This document shows, piece by piece, positions 57,171-64,000 of a stretch of 64,000 bases of DNA. The notes beneath the pieces were generated by a model. That model was not told the origin of the DNA, did no database searches, and worked only from the letters and a program-made list of their open reading frames with translations. Origin of the DNA: Tausonia pullulans (lineage: Eukaryota > Basidiomycota > Tremellomycetes > Cystofilobasidiales > Mrakiaceae); contig OX637625.1 in NCBI GenBank assembly GCA_951802195.1, positions 744,001-808,000 of the forward strand, written 5' to 3'. Position 1 is the first letter of the stretch, and each line of letters starts with the position of its first letter. The position numbers and the translations under genes are program-made.

Positions 57171-57251
57171 GTAAAACAAAGAGGCGGGAGGCAGCGTCGG
57201 AGTTGGAAGAGATGGCAGGGATGGAGGGAGGAAGACCATCAGCAGTTGATT

Positions 57252-57323
57252 GTCGGGATCGTATAATGGTTAGTACAAGGTGTTAACACCGCCTAGACCC
57301 GGGTTCAATTCCCGGTCCTGATA
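57252..57323 (+). tRNA. tRNA-Val (AAC)
   Basis: Third copy of the 72-nt tRNA-Val gene. Confidence 0.95.
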
Positions 57324-57536
57324 TAGCGTGAGCGTGAGCTTGAGGTGACGGTCTACTTTTGCTGTCGATTGGCGTGGAACCAACCCTTGAGAACACGAGT
57401 CGTGTCCTAGAGTAATCTGTGGAAAGGTCCGAGCTGTCTGTCTGCTGTCTGCTGTCTACCCCGTACAGAGCGTATATGGGGCCGTTGTCGCGTGGGAGCG
57501 ACGTCGTCAAGATATGTGTGTGTGGAAACAAGAGTA

Positions 57537-57853
57537 TTTTTTTTTTGTATTTAAGTCATGAGTTATACGTGGAGAACGAGGTAACCCTATGAGAGATAGC
57601 GAGTTGTAGCTAGATAGAGGGAGAGCGGACATGACCGAGCGCGAGATCGTCGGGCGAGGCGCCGTGGGAAGAGGGTTGGCCGAACCACTGGGGATGGTTG
57701 GCCGGACGGCGTGATGGGCGCCGTGAGAGGGGGGGTCGAACCACCGGGATGGTGGTTGGCCGGAAGAGGGTTGGTCGAACCACCGGGGATGGTTGGCCGG
57801 ACGGCGTGATGGGCGCCGTGAGAGGGGGGGTCGAACCACCGGGATGGTGGTTG
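57537..57853 (-). mobile_element. short non-autonomous element with LINE tail (copy D), filled site
   Basis: T(10) at 57537-57546, the 90-bp LINE tail, the GACCGAGCGCGAGATCGTCGG module and two tandem units ending GGGATGGTGGTTG. It interrupts DNA that is continuous in the left arm near 47624-47627, so its ends are exact. The flanks share only TA or GTA, so any target duplication is 2-3 bp. It lies 99 bp upstream of tRNA-Ser, pointing away. Confidence 0.88.
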
Positions 57854-57952
57854 TAACATGCCGAATGTATGGACGGATATTGGGCAGCCGAAGCAGCTGA
57901 CGGCTGCGGACAATGATTGGCATGCCATCGCATTGCTGTATGGCAGGCACCG

Positions 57953-58034
57953 GCTGACTTAGCCAAGTGGTTACGGCGTTTGATTAGAAATCACATCCTC
58001 TTTGAGGGCGCAGGTTCGAGTCCTGCAGTCAGCT
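57953..58034 (+). tRNA. tRNA-Ser (AGA)
   Basis: Same 82-nt gene as 47446-47527, at the outer end of the right arm. Confidence 0.93.
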
Positions 58035-58617
58035 TTTCCCTCGTTTTTTTACGCCGCGATGTTAGCTCCTCGTCCTGTCGTCAGGCACGACACCGGACAC
58101 TTGCTCCTCTTGTCCCCGATCTCACCCCCTCCCCAGCACGATCAGGACCTCAGTCTTGTTGTCGTCATTGGCCATCCAGTCCCATACAGTCGGATCTTAT
58201 ACCATCCCATTCAGTGCATTTCACTGGGCCACATGGCAAAACGGTAAATCATCACCCAATCCTCTCAGACCCTGACTTTGCTCCAGAGACCTCGCAAGCA
58301 ACGTCGGGATGCAGTGCAAGATATCATCGTGATCAATAACGGCGTCGGGCCCACAGCGTTTGCATTCCCGGCACCACGCCCTATCCAGCCGAGCCAATCG
58401 ATCTGGGGAATGATGGTATGGAGAACACTTTCGAGCGAGCGCTCGATCTCGACGGCGGCCCACGTCGTGTTTCCGAACCGGGCGACTGACTGGCAGAAGG
58501 ATCTCCCAGCTCTGACCAGCGCCGACTGGCGCCGACTGCAGGCAGTGTTGCTGGCGTCAGCCCAAGGGCCAAGGGCCAAGGGTAGAGGAGAGGGATGAGG
58601 AGAGGGGTGAGAAGAGG
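58035..58617. other. inter-tRNA spacer, no gene seen
   Basis: Unrelated to the flank of the left arm. Long overlapping open frames arise from biased composition; none has a domain. Confidence 0.45.
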
Positions 58618-58738
58618 GGCGTCGGTGGAGGGGCATCGGTGGAGGGGCATCGGTGGAGGAGCATCGGTGGAGGAGCATCGGTGGAGGGGCATCGGTGGAG
58701 GAGCATCGGTGGAGGGGCATCGGTGGAGGGGCATCGCT
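58618..58738. repeat. 15-bp minisatellite, about 8 units
   Basis: Units of CATCGGTGGAGGGG and CATCGGTGGAGGAG separated by C, alternating irregularly. Confidence 0.92.
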
Positions 58739-58739
58739 A

Positions 58740-59030
58740 GAGGAGTAGACCGAAGTGCGGGCAATGAATGGCACAGGCTTGCTTTGGGGTCGTGGGCGGG
58801 TTTGTCGAGTCCGACTGATAGCGAGTGCAGAACTACTATCTGCGATGGACTGAGCGGAGCGTTTTGTAGACGAAGGGCGAGAAGAATGGAGGAGACGAAA
58901 AAAGACGAGAAAGCAAAGAGTGAGTGTCGGCGTGGGGGGAGAAGGACCGAAGGAGGGGGAATGCCGAGCAAGCAAGGGAGAGAGAGGCCTAGGGCAGGCG
59001 AGGTAGACGCAGGCGCTGAGCTCCCGCTGG
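58740..59030 (+). repeat. family R fragment, copy 5
   Basis: Diverged partial copy of the solo LTR: GGCACAGGCTTGCTTTGG, GATGGACTGAGCG and GAGCAAGCAAGG blocks keep the order seen in copies 1-3. Confidence 0.5.
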
Positions 59031-59106
59031 TCCCCTCACCGAAGCTGGTCACGGCCCATAAGCATGTCCACATGGCCACATGGCCAGACAGCACGGAGAA
59101 AAAATG

Positions 59107-59193
59107 TAATGGTGCCGGGAATTGAACCCGGGCCTAGTGCATGCTGCAAATCTGCTTGGCAAGCACCAATGATAGCCACTTCACCACACCATC
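59107..59193 (-). tRNA. tRNA-Gly (GCC), intron 15 nt
   Basis: GATGGTG pairs with CACCATT (one wobble). Anticodon stem GGTGC/GCACT, loop TTGCCA then a 15-nt intron, T arm CCGGG-TTCAATT-CCCGG. A near-identical copy lies at 60731. Confidence 0.88.
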
Positions 59194-60136
59194 GCATATC
59201 TCAGTCACCGCAGCCTCCATCACATCAGCAGTCGCCTCACACAGCCATCCCAATCTCACCGACTGCTTCAGGCCATCACCGCACATGTCCAAAGACACGA
59301 CAGGGTTCCTGTTTTCTTGGAACAGGAATCCCAGCGGCCTGGTTCAAAGACGCTGCAGTGTGGTCCGCCTGTGAAGAATGGATTTCATGCTTTAACCATT
59401 TCGACACGTGTCCTAGTAAAAGGCACTAAATCGGATCGGAGGATCGGAAGAGACCCAATTGCATGAGACTAAGTAGCCTATAGCGAAACAGGAGCGTGAT
59501 CCTGACACCGCCGTCTGCAATGCTATTTGCCAATCACCATCCATCGCTCAAGATTCCCATCAGTCTCTGTCTCTCGTGCGCCGGGCCATGCTGCCGGGCC
59601 GTGGGGTGGGTGGGAGAACGTCGACGGGAGACGGATCTGGCGACAAGGGGACGACGACGAGCGGCCTTCGTGCCTTCGTGCCTTTGCCCCTTCGCGAGCT
59701 GGGGTCCGTTCACTTCGCATCCAGTCTGCGACCTGCCCATGGACAGTGTGCTGCAGCCGTCGGTCGACCTATGCAACGATTATGGCCATGAGCCCTTGCT
59801 GTGTGTCCGACGACGGGGCCCGATCGGCCTTTCCTTCTCGAACTCAGGTCACCGCCTGCTGATGAGCGGCGCCGGCTGGTATGCTCAAACCCCAGAGTCC
59901 CACCCACTTGGATCTCCGACCATGGCTGTTGCCTCCCCTCTTGCTTCCAGCACTTTTCTCACGTGCTTGGCCAATGGCCGACATGTTGGCCATGCCAGCA
60001 GCGAGCGCCCAGGCTCAAGGATGCGAGGCGGAGGGGATGGCGGCTCGAGAGGAAAGGGCAGAAGAAAGGAGGAGGTTCTTAGAGCAAAAGGTCCAAGGGC
60101 CGCTTCATCAGGATGCGGCTTGAAAGGCCAAAAGGT
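59194..60136. other. inter-tRNA spacer
   Basis: No gene seen. Near 59380-59420 the minus strand looks like a tRNA start (GGACACGTGTCG, AAATGGTTAAAGC), but no full cloverleaf follows. Confidence 0.45.
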
Positions 60137-60208
60137 TGAATGTGAGGTGAATCGAACACCTGTCTCAAGAATGGAAATCTTGAATAATAACCACTATACG
60201 ACACATCC
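60137..60208 (-). tRNA. tRNA-Gly (TCC)
   Basis: 72 nt. GGATGTG pairs with CACATTC, anticodon arm CAAGA-TTTCCAT-TCTTG, T arm AGGTG-TTCGATT-CACCT. Confidence 0.9.
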
Positions 60209-60614
60209 CTCAATCGCTCGATGATCCTTGCACGCCACCGGGGATCTCGCCTGCGCTTGCGTCTCTGAGCCCACGGCTTTGTTCTGCTCGGTATTCTGCG
60301 TAGGCGTGGCTTTAGGGGTCTCCTGTGTCGACTCTTGCGAGGAGCCACAAGGGGCCACGAGGAGTCGCCGACGAGCCACGAGGAGCTGCAGGAACAAACA
60401 CGCGAGGAGAGGAACGACCCTCCTCTTCCGCTCACCCCCTTCCCCTTCCCCCTTTACTCCCCCCCCCCTCCTCCTTACTCCGGTTGGCCATCCCCGCCGC
60501 TTCCGGGAGCGCGCGCACGATAGCGCATCTCCCTTCCCCGGTCCGCTGCCTCTCATTGACTACGGCCATTGTATTTTGAAGTCGCAGATGACTCGATGGT
60601 TAGAATACAAACCC
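60209..60614. other. inter-tRNA spacer, no gene seen
   Basis: Short GAGCCACGAGGAG-type units near 60338-60385. Confidence 0.45.
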
Positions 60615-60640
60615 TTTTTTTTTTGTATTTAAGTCATGAC
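60615..60640 (-). mobile_element. very short LINE-tail remnant
   Basis: T(10) followed by GTATTTAAGTCATGAC only, the last bases of the LINE tail. It lies 90 bp upstream of tRNA-Gly, in the same orientation as other tails. Confidence 0.65.
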
Positions 60641-60730
60641 ACAAACCTGGGAGCTCGAAAGATGCCGCGGTGGTTGAGCGCGGGTCGCTGATTGACCATC
60701 AATCTCAGGCGTCGGCGTTGAGATGCGGTG

Positions 60731-60817
60731 AATGGTGTGGTGAAGTGGCTATCATTGGTGCTTGCCAAGCAGATTTGCAGCATGCACTAGGCCCGGGTTC
60801 AATTCCCGGCACCATTA
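60731..60817 (+). tRNA. tRNA-Gly (GCC), intron 15 nt
   Basis: AATGGTG pairs perfectly with CACCATT; otherwise as 59107-59193. A T(5) terminator follows, then a long CTTTGTC pyrimidine array (about 60820-60910). Confidence 0.9.
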
Positions 60818-61268
60818 CATTTTTTGTCTTTTCTTTGTCTTTTCTTTGTCCTTTCTTTGTCCTTTCTTTGTCTTTTCTTTGTCTTTTCTTTCCTTTGTCG
60901 TTGTCTTTCCTTTCCTTTGGTTTTCGCCCAACAGTTTCGTTCGTACGGGGAAAGGCCTCGCAGCATCGAAAGAGGTAAGGTGTGAGTGACAAGGATGGCA
61001 CGCCGTGCCGCCTGGCCTGGCTGCTACCAACCAGCTTCATTTTCGCCTTTTCGTCTGGGCTGCATCCTCGTCTTTTGCCTTTGCCCAGCCTTGCCCGTGC
61101 CTGTTGACTTGGGCTTGCCGTGTGAGGGGGGGGGGGTCTGGCCAACCTGAGGCACCGCCGGCTTCACCGCCCTCATGGCACCTCTCCGTCCTTCAGGGAA
61201 AGGCACAGGAAGGCGCACAAGAGCGGCAACAAACCGGCACAGGACTGGCACAGGACTGGCAAAAGCTA
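60818..61268. other. inter-tRNA spacer with pyrimidine repeats
   Basis: CTTTGTCTTTT and CTTTGTCCTTT units to about 60910, a G(10) run near 61128. No gene. Confidence 0.5.
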
Positions 61269-61359
61269 TCACCACTTCCGGGATCGAACCAGATACCTTC
61301 AGAGGAGTGTATTATAGTAACTTTACAGTCTGACGCTCTTCCAGATGAGCTAAGCGGTG
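61269..61359 (-). tRNA. tRNA-Tyr (GTA), intron 18 nt
   Basis: CACCGCT pairs with AGTGGTG. The 5' half to position 26 matches the other Tyr gene, but the anticodon stem (TCAGA/TCTGA), the 18-nt intron and the T stem (TCTGG/CCGGA) differ. Confidence 0.85.
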
Positions 61360-61928
61360 TTGCACAAAGCAATGCGAGATGCCTGATGCTCGATGCTCGA
61401 CGTCTCCCTCCGTCAGCCAGGCCGTTGATCCTCACAACTGGACAGGTTTCTGTCATCCTTGCGTAAACTCAAGGCAGCTCAAGTCTAGAAGACAGACGGT
61501 GGCAGGTGGTGGCAGGTGGTGGCAGGTGGTGGCAGGTGGTGGCAGGTGGTGGCAGGTGGTGGCAGGTGGTGGCAGGTGGTGGCGGGCGATGGCGGGCGAT
61601 GGCGGGCGATGGCGGGCAGGCCTGGCCCGGATCGATCAAGCACCCATCGCCTCCGGCGTCAGCCCTGATATGCGCAGTGTTCACACACCATGTCTCATCC
61701 CGTTCTCTGGCTGGAAGGGCTACATGCCGGTCTTCCCATGCTCTTGCTGACTGTGAGCGTTTCTTCTTTTGACATGTCAGGTCTTCCATCAAGCATAGAG
61801 GACCTGTCGCCTGAGCTAGCCCGAGCTAGCGAGAGCTGGCAAGCCGGCTGATCTCGCCGTCGGCGCGCTCCTCCTCAACGGCCGGCTGCTCTGCTCCACC
61901 ACCCGACCAGCCCTAGCGGCTCTGGCTC
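61360..61928. other. inter-tRNA spacer with minisatellite
   Basis: No gene. Contains the array at 61496-61620. Confidence 0.5.
61496..61620. repeat. 10-bp minisatellite in two variants
   Basis: About eight GGTGGCAGGT units, then about four GGCGGGCGAT units, in one array. Confidence 0.93.
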
Positions 61929-62071
61929 GACCCAGTGGTGTAGTGGTATCACGCGTCCTTCGGGCTGTCTTCAACCCGCCCCATATCGGGGTAGCAAGCC
62001 AGCCTTCGCTCGAGAGAGAGGAGACTGGTTGATCATGGACGAGGTCCCCGGTTCAAATCCGGTCTGGGTCC
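61929..62071 (+). tRNA. tRNA-Pro (CGG), intron 71 nt
   Basis: GACCCAG pairs with CTGGGTC. Anticodon stem CGTCC/GGACG, loop TTCGGG then T, T arm with the Pro-type TTCAAAT loop. The intron, 61965-62035 after position 37, is 71 nt, the longest seen here. Joined exons give 72 nt. Confidence 0.84.
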
Positions 62072-62445
62072 CTTTTGGGCCGTTTCCCTCGTCACCCAGG
62101 GCCTCGCTCTATGCTATATTCACAGACTGCGTGTCACTCGATGGCGAGGCGTCTTGCGCGTGTGGGCCTATGGATCGATGAGCAGAGCACCTGCCCTGGC
62201 TAAGACTAGCTCGTCGCCCTGGTTGACACTAGCTTGCCACCCTAACCGAGCAGACCCAAGGGTGTCTGGCTCCCGAGAGCCATGGCAACTCTGCAAGTGT
62301 GTTGGCGAAGGAAGGTGGTTGATCGCTGACATGCGCGAGATCCATTGTCCATGCGACCTCGCAGTATGATGTCGGTCGGACGATCCCTACGGCGTTCATC
62401 ATCAACACAGCGTCAGTCGACAAAAGCGAAACTGCCAAGCAGCGC
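62072..62445. other. inter-tRNA spacer, no gene seen
   Basis: Begins with TTTT after tRNA-Pro. Nothing else recognised. Confidence 0.45.
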
Positions 62446-62575
62446 TGATCGATCAGGGACTCGAACCCTGGTATCTGGCGTTATGATGAGTCACAGCCTC
62501 GTCTTGCTCGGTGACGGAGAGACGAGACCTTTGTTCGCCACAAGCCAACGCCCTAACCACCTAGACTAATCAATC
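62446..62575 (-). tRNA. tRNA-His (GTG), intron 57 nt
   Basis: GATTGAT pairs with ATCGATC. Anticodon stem TTGGC/GCCAG, loop TTGTGG then C, T arm CAGGG-TTCGAGT-CCCTG. The intron, 62537-62481 after position 37, is 57 nt. Joined exons give 73 nt. Confidence 0.8.
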
Positions 62576-62651
62576 GTATCGATATATCGATATGTGGAAA
62601 TGTCCCAGAGGGTGTACATACATCTTCGGCAGGAGGTATCCGGAGCTACTC

Positions 62652-62861
62652 TCGCCCCTCGCCCCTCGCCCCTCGCCCCTCGCCCCTCGCCCCTCGCCCC
62701 TCGCCCCTCGCCCCTCGCCCCTCGCCCCTCGCCCCTCGCCCCTCGCCCCTCGCCCCTCGCCCCTCGCCCCTCGCCCCTCGCCCCTCGCCCCTCGCCCCTC
62801 GCCCCTCGCCCCTCGCCCCTCGCCCCTCGCCCCTCGCCCCTCGCCCCTCGCCCCTCGCCCC
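62652..62861. repeat. 7-bp array, about 30 units (CTCGCCC)
   Basis: About 210 bp of perfect CTCGCCC heptamers on the + strand. The minus strand is (GGGCGAG)n with GGGG runs every 7 nt, able in principle to form G-quadruplexes. A degenerate GACCCCCT run follows to 62915. Confidence 0.97.
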
Positions 62862-62984
62862 CCGTCCCCACCCTCCTGACCCCCTGACCCCCTGACCCCC
62901 TGACCGACCCCCTGGCCCTCATCCCTCCGTCGCCGTCGGGACTGCGTTGTGTGTCCCTCGGCGGCGCGGGTGCAGATCATCCGA

Positions 62985-63095
62985 AGCACGTCGAATGAAC
63001 AAAGGCGAGGGTGCAGGCGCAGAGGCGCAGGAGCGCAGGAGCGCAGGAGCGCCGGTGCGGAAGTGGCCAGGCACAGAGCCGAGGTGGCGAGTCGT
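62985..63095 (+). repeat. possible family R fragment, copy 6
   Basis: Only the block CCAGGCACAGAGCCGAGGTGGC and its surroundings match the end of family R, preceded by GCAGGAGC repeats. Weak. Confidence 0.3.
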
Positions 63096-63213
63096 GGCAA
63101 GGGCAACGGGGAAGGTACCCACTACGTCAAGAAGAAAAAAAAAGAACGCACAGATTTGGCGCATCGCACAACTGGCAAAACTGCATACTCCTCCTGTGAA
63201 GAGGAGCAATGCT

Positions 63214-63286
63214 TGGAGACTATAAGAGTTGAACTCATGACCTTACACATGCTAAGCGTACGCTCTACCAACTGAGCTAAATCCCC
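63214..63286 (-). tRNA. tRNA-Ala (AGC)
   Basis: Identical to 51551-51623. Confidence 0.93.
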
Positions 63287-63914
63287 GGAGCAGGTGTTTC
63301 TGCCAACACGATGGAGAACACGATACGCCATCCTTCGGCAGACTTGGCAAGCTCCTCGCCAGTCGAGTGGTCCCCTCTGCATCAGAGTCAGCCACGAGAG
63401 ATGTTGATGCGTGGGGGCTGGAGCCAGGAGCGCACGGCACGTGGGGGCTTATGCGCCTCTGAGCGCGGGTGAGACGGAGGCAAGTGCGATTGATAGAGGA
63501 GGAACGATCAGCTTGTGTCCCGCAGGCAGATGGACAGAGGCCTGTCTAGCAAGAGAAAGAGACTGTCCTCGGAGTGAGTGTCGGGAGCAGCAAGCGCCGG
63601 GAGCAAGTGCCGGTGATGGCGACTCGCAGCCGTGGCTGATTCGCCGTCGGGGTATGCCATCCAGACTCTCTCCCCCTTCCACTCCCGATGTATGCAGTGT
63701 CGTCCACGTCCTTCGGAACTGCATCAACTCTCGAGGTGCATGCCGAATTGCACCCCCGTCCACACAGCAGCGCATTTCCCTGGCCGCTTCTCTCTTGCGC
63801 CATCGAGTTCGAGAGCGACAAAAGAAGACGGCCACCCGTGCAGGTCACCTGTGTGCAGGTCACCTGTGTGCATGTGCACCTCAGCCATCTCAGGCACCTC
63901 AGCCATCTCAGGCA
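63287..63914. other. inter-tRNA spacer
   Basis: No gene. Short repeats GCAGGTCACCTGTGT and CTCAGCCATCTCAGGCA near 63840-63915. Confidence 0.45.
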
Positions 63915-63986
63915 TATCAGGACCGGGAATTGAACCCGGGTCTAGGCGGTGTTAACACCTTGTACTAACCATTATACGATCCCGAC
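63915..63986 (-). tRNA. tRNA-Val (AAC)
   Basis: Fourth copy of the 72-nt tRNA-Val gene. The cluster runs on past the window edge, as far as can be seen. Confidence 0.95.
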
Positions 63987-64000
63987 GACAACGGGTGGTG

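Larger units (their letters stand above)
56604..58034. repeat. right arm of tRNA-bounded inverted segmental duplication
   Basis: Reverse complement of 47446-48557, near-identical, with one added block: the 317-bp element at 57537-57853. It starts at tRNA-Lys and stops at the end of tRNA-Ser; sequence on both sides is unrelated to that flanking the left arm. Confidence 0.9.

Noticed and set aside
59360-59430. A minus-strand tRNA-like start with a possible CCA anticodon (Trp).
   Set aside because: The anticodon stem does not pair with a 7-base loop, and no B-box or matching 3' acceptor follows.
62652-62861. Telomeric repeat or chromosome end.
   Set aside because: The unit GAGGGGC is not a known fungal telomere motif, and normal tRNA genes continue on both sides.
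62592-62922. Repetitive frames (Pro/Ser/Leu/Ala/Arg or Gly/Arg/Ala) over the heptamer array.
   Set aside because: Any frame through a 7-bp repeat without stops stays open; no start context, splice or flanking coding sequence supports a gene.

Overview
The window is nuclear DNA of a filamentous or dimorphic fungus, most likely a basidiomycete; a Pucciniomycotina relative of Rhodotorula or Microbotryum is my best guess, but the sequence does not prove it. Genes are GC-rich, packed on both strands and cut by many short GT-AG introns (about 50-90 nt). They include families typical of basidiomycetes: a macrophage-activating-glycoprotein-like wall protein and a GH128 beta-glucanase.

Region 1 (1-36.5 kb) is a housekeeping block: APC4 (+), a GH128 glucanase (-), the Neo1-type P4-ATPase flippase (-), a GPI-anchored secreted glycoprotein (+), a YEA4/SLC35B4-type nucleotide-sugar transporter (+), eIF3k (-), a J-domain protein (-), the THO complex subunit THO2 (-) and an ALKBH7-like dioxygenase (+). 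They cover cell-cycle ubiquitination, lipid asymmetry, wall biogenesis, translation initiation and mRNA export and do not form a pathway cluster. Two old solo LTRs lie in the first 6 kb. Several intergenic stretches hold coding-like remnants that I could not assemble into genes. The block ends with a gene fragment cut off at 36.47 kb by retroelements, and a decayed tRNA-Ile.

Region 2 (36.5-64 kb) is quite different: protein genes stop and 30 intact-looking tRNA genes appear within 24.5 kb. They serve 15 amino acids (Lys, Val, Ile, Met, Ser, Leu, Phe, Ala, Thr, Glu, Tyr, Asp, Gly, Pro, His) and lie on both strands. Fourteen carry an intron after position 37, and four of those introns are long (57-71 nt). 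The spaces between them hold minisatellites, a whole-looking Ty1/copia element, solo LTRs and many copies of a LINE and of a short non-autonomous partner sharing the LINE 3' tail.

The most interesting signal is a relation between that LINE family and tRNA genes. Every recognised insertion or insertion stack in the cluster lies about 65-120 bp upstream of a tRNA 5' end, with its poly(A) end pointing away from the tRNA. This resembles the tRNA-targeting TRE5 elements of Dictyostelium. An inverted segmental duplication (47.4-48.6 kb against 56.6-58.0 kb), bounded on both sides by tRNA genes, supplies an empty-site/filled-site pair for one insertion. Together these features suggest a tRNA cluster that acts as a landing zone for retroelements and is being rearranged by recombination between tRNA genes.
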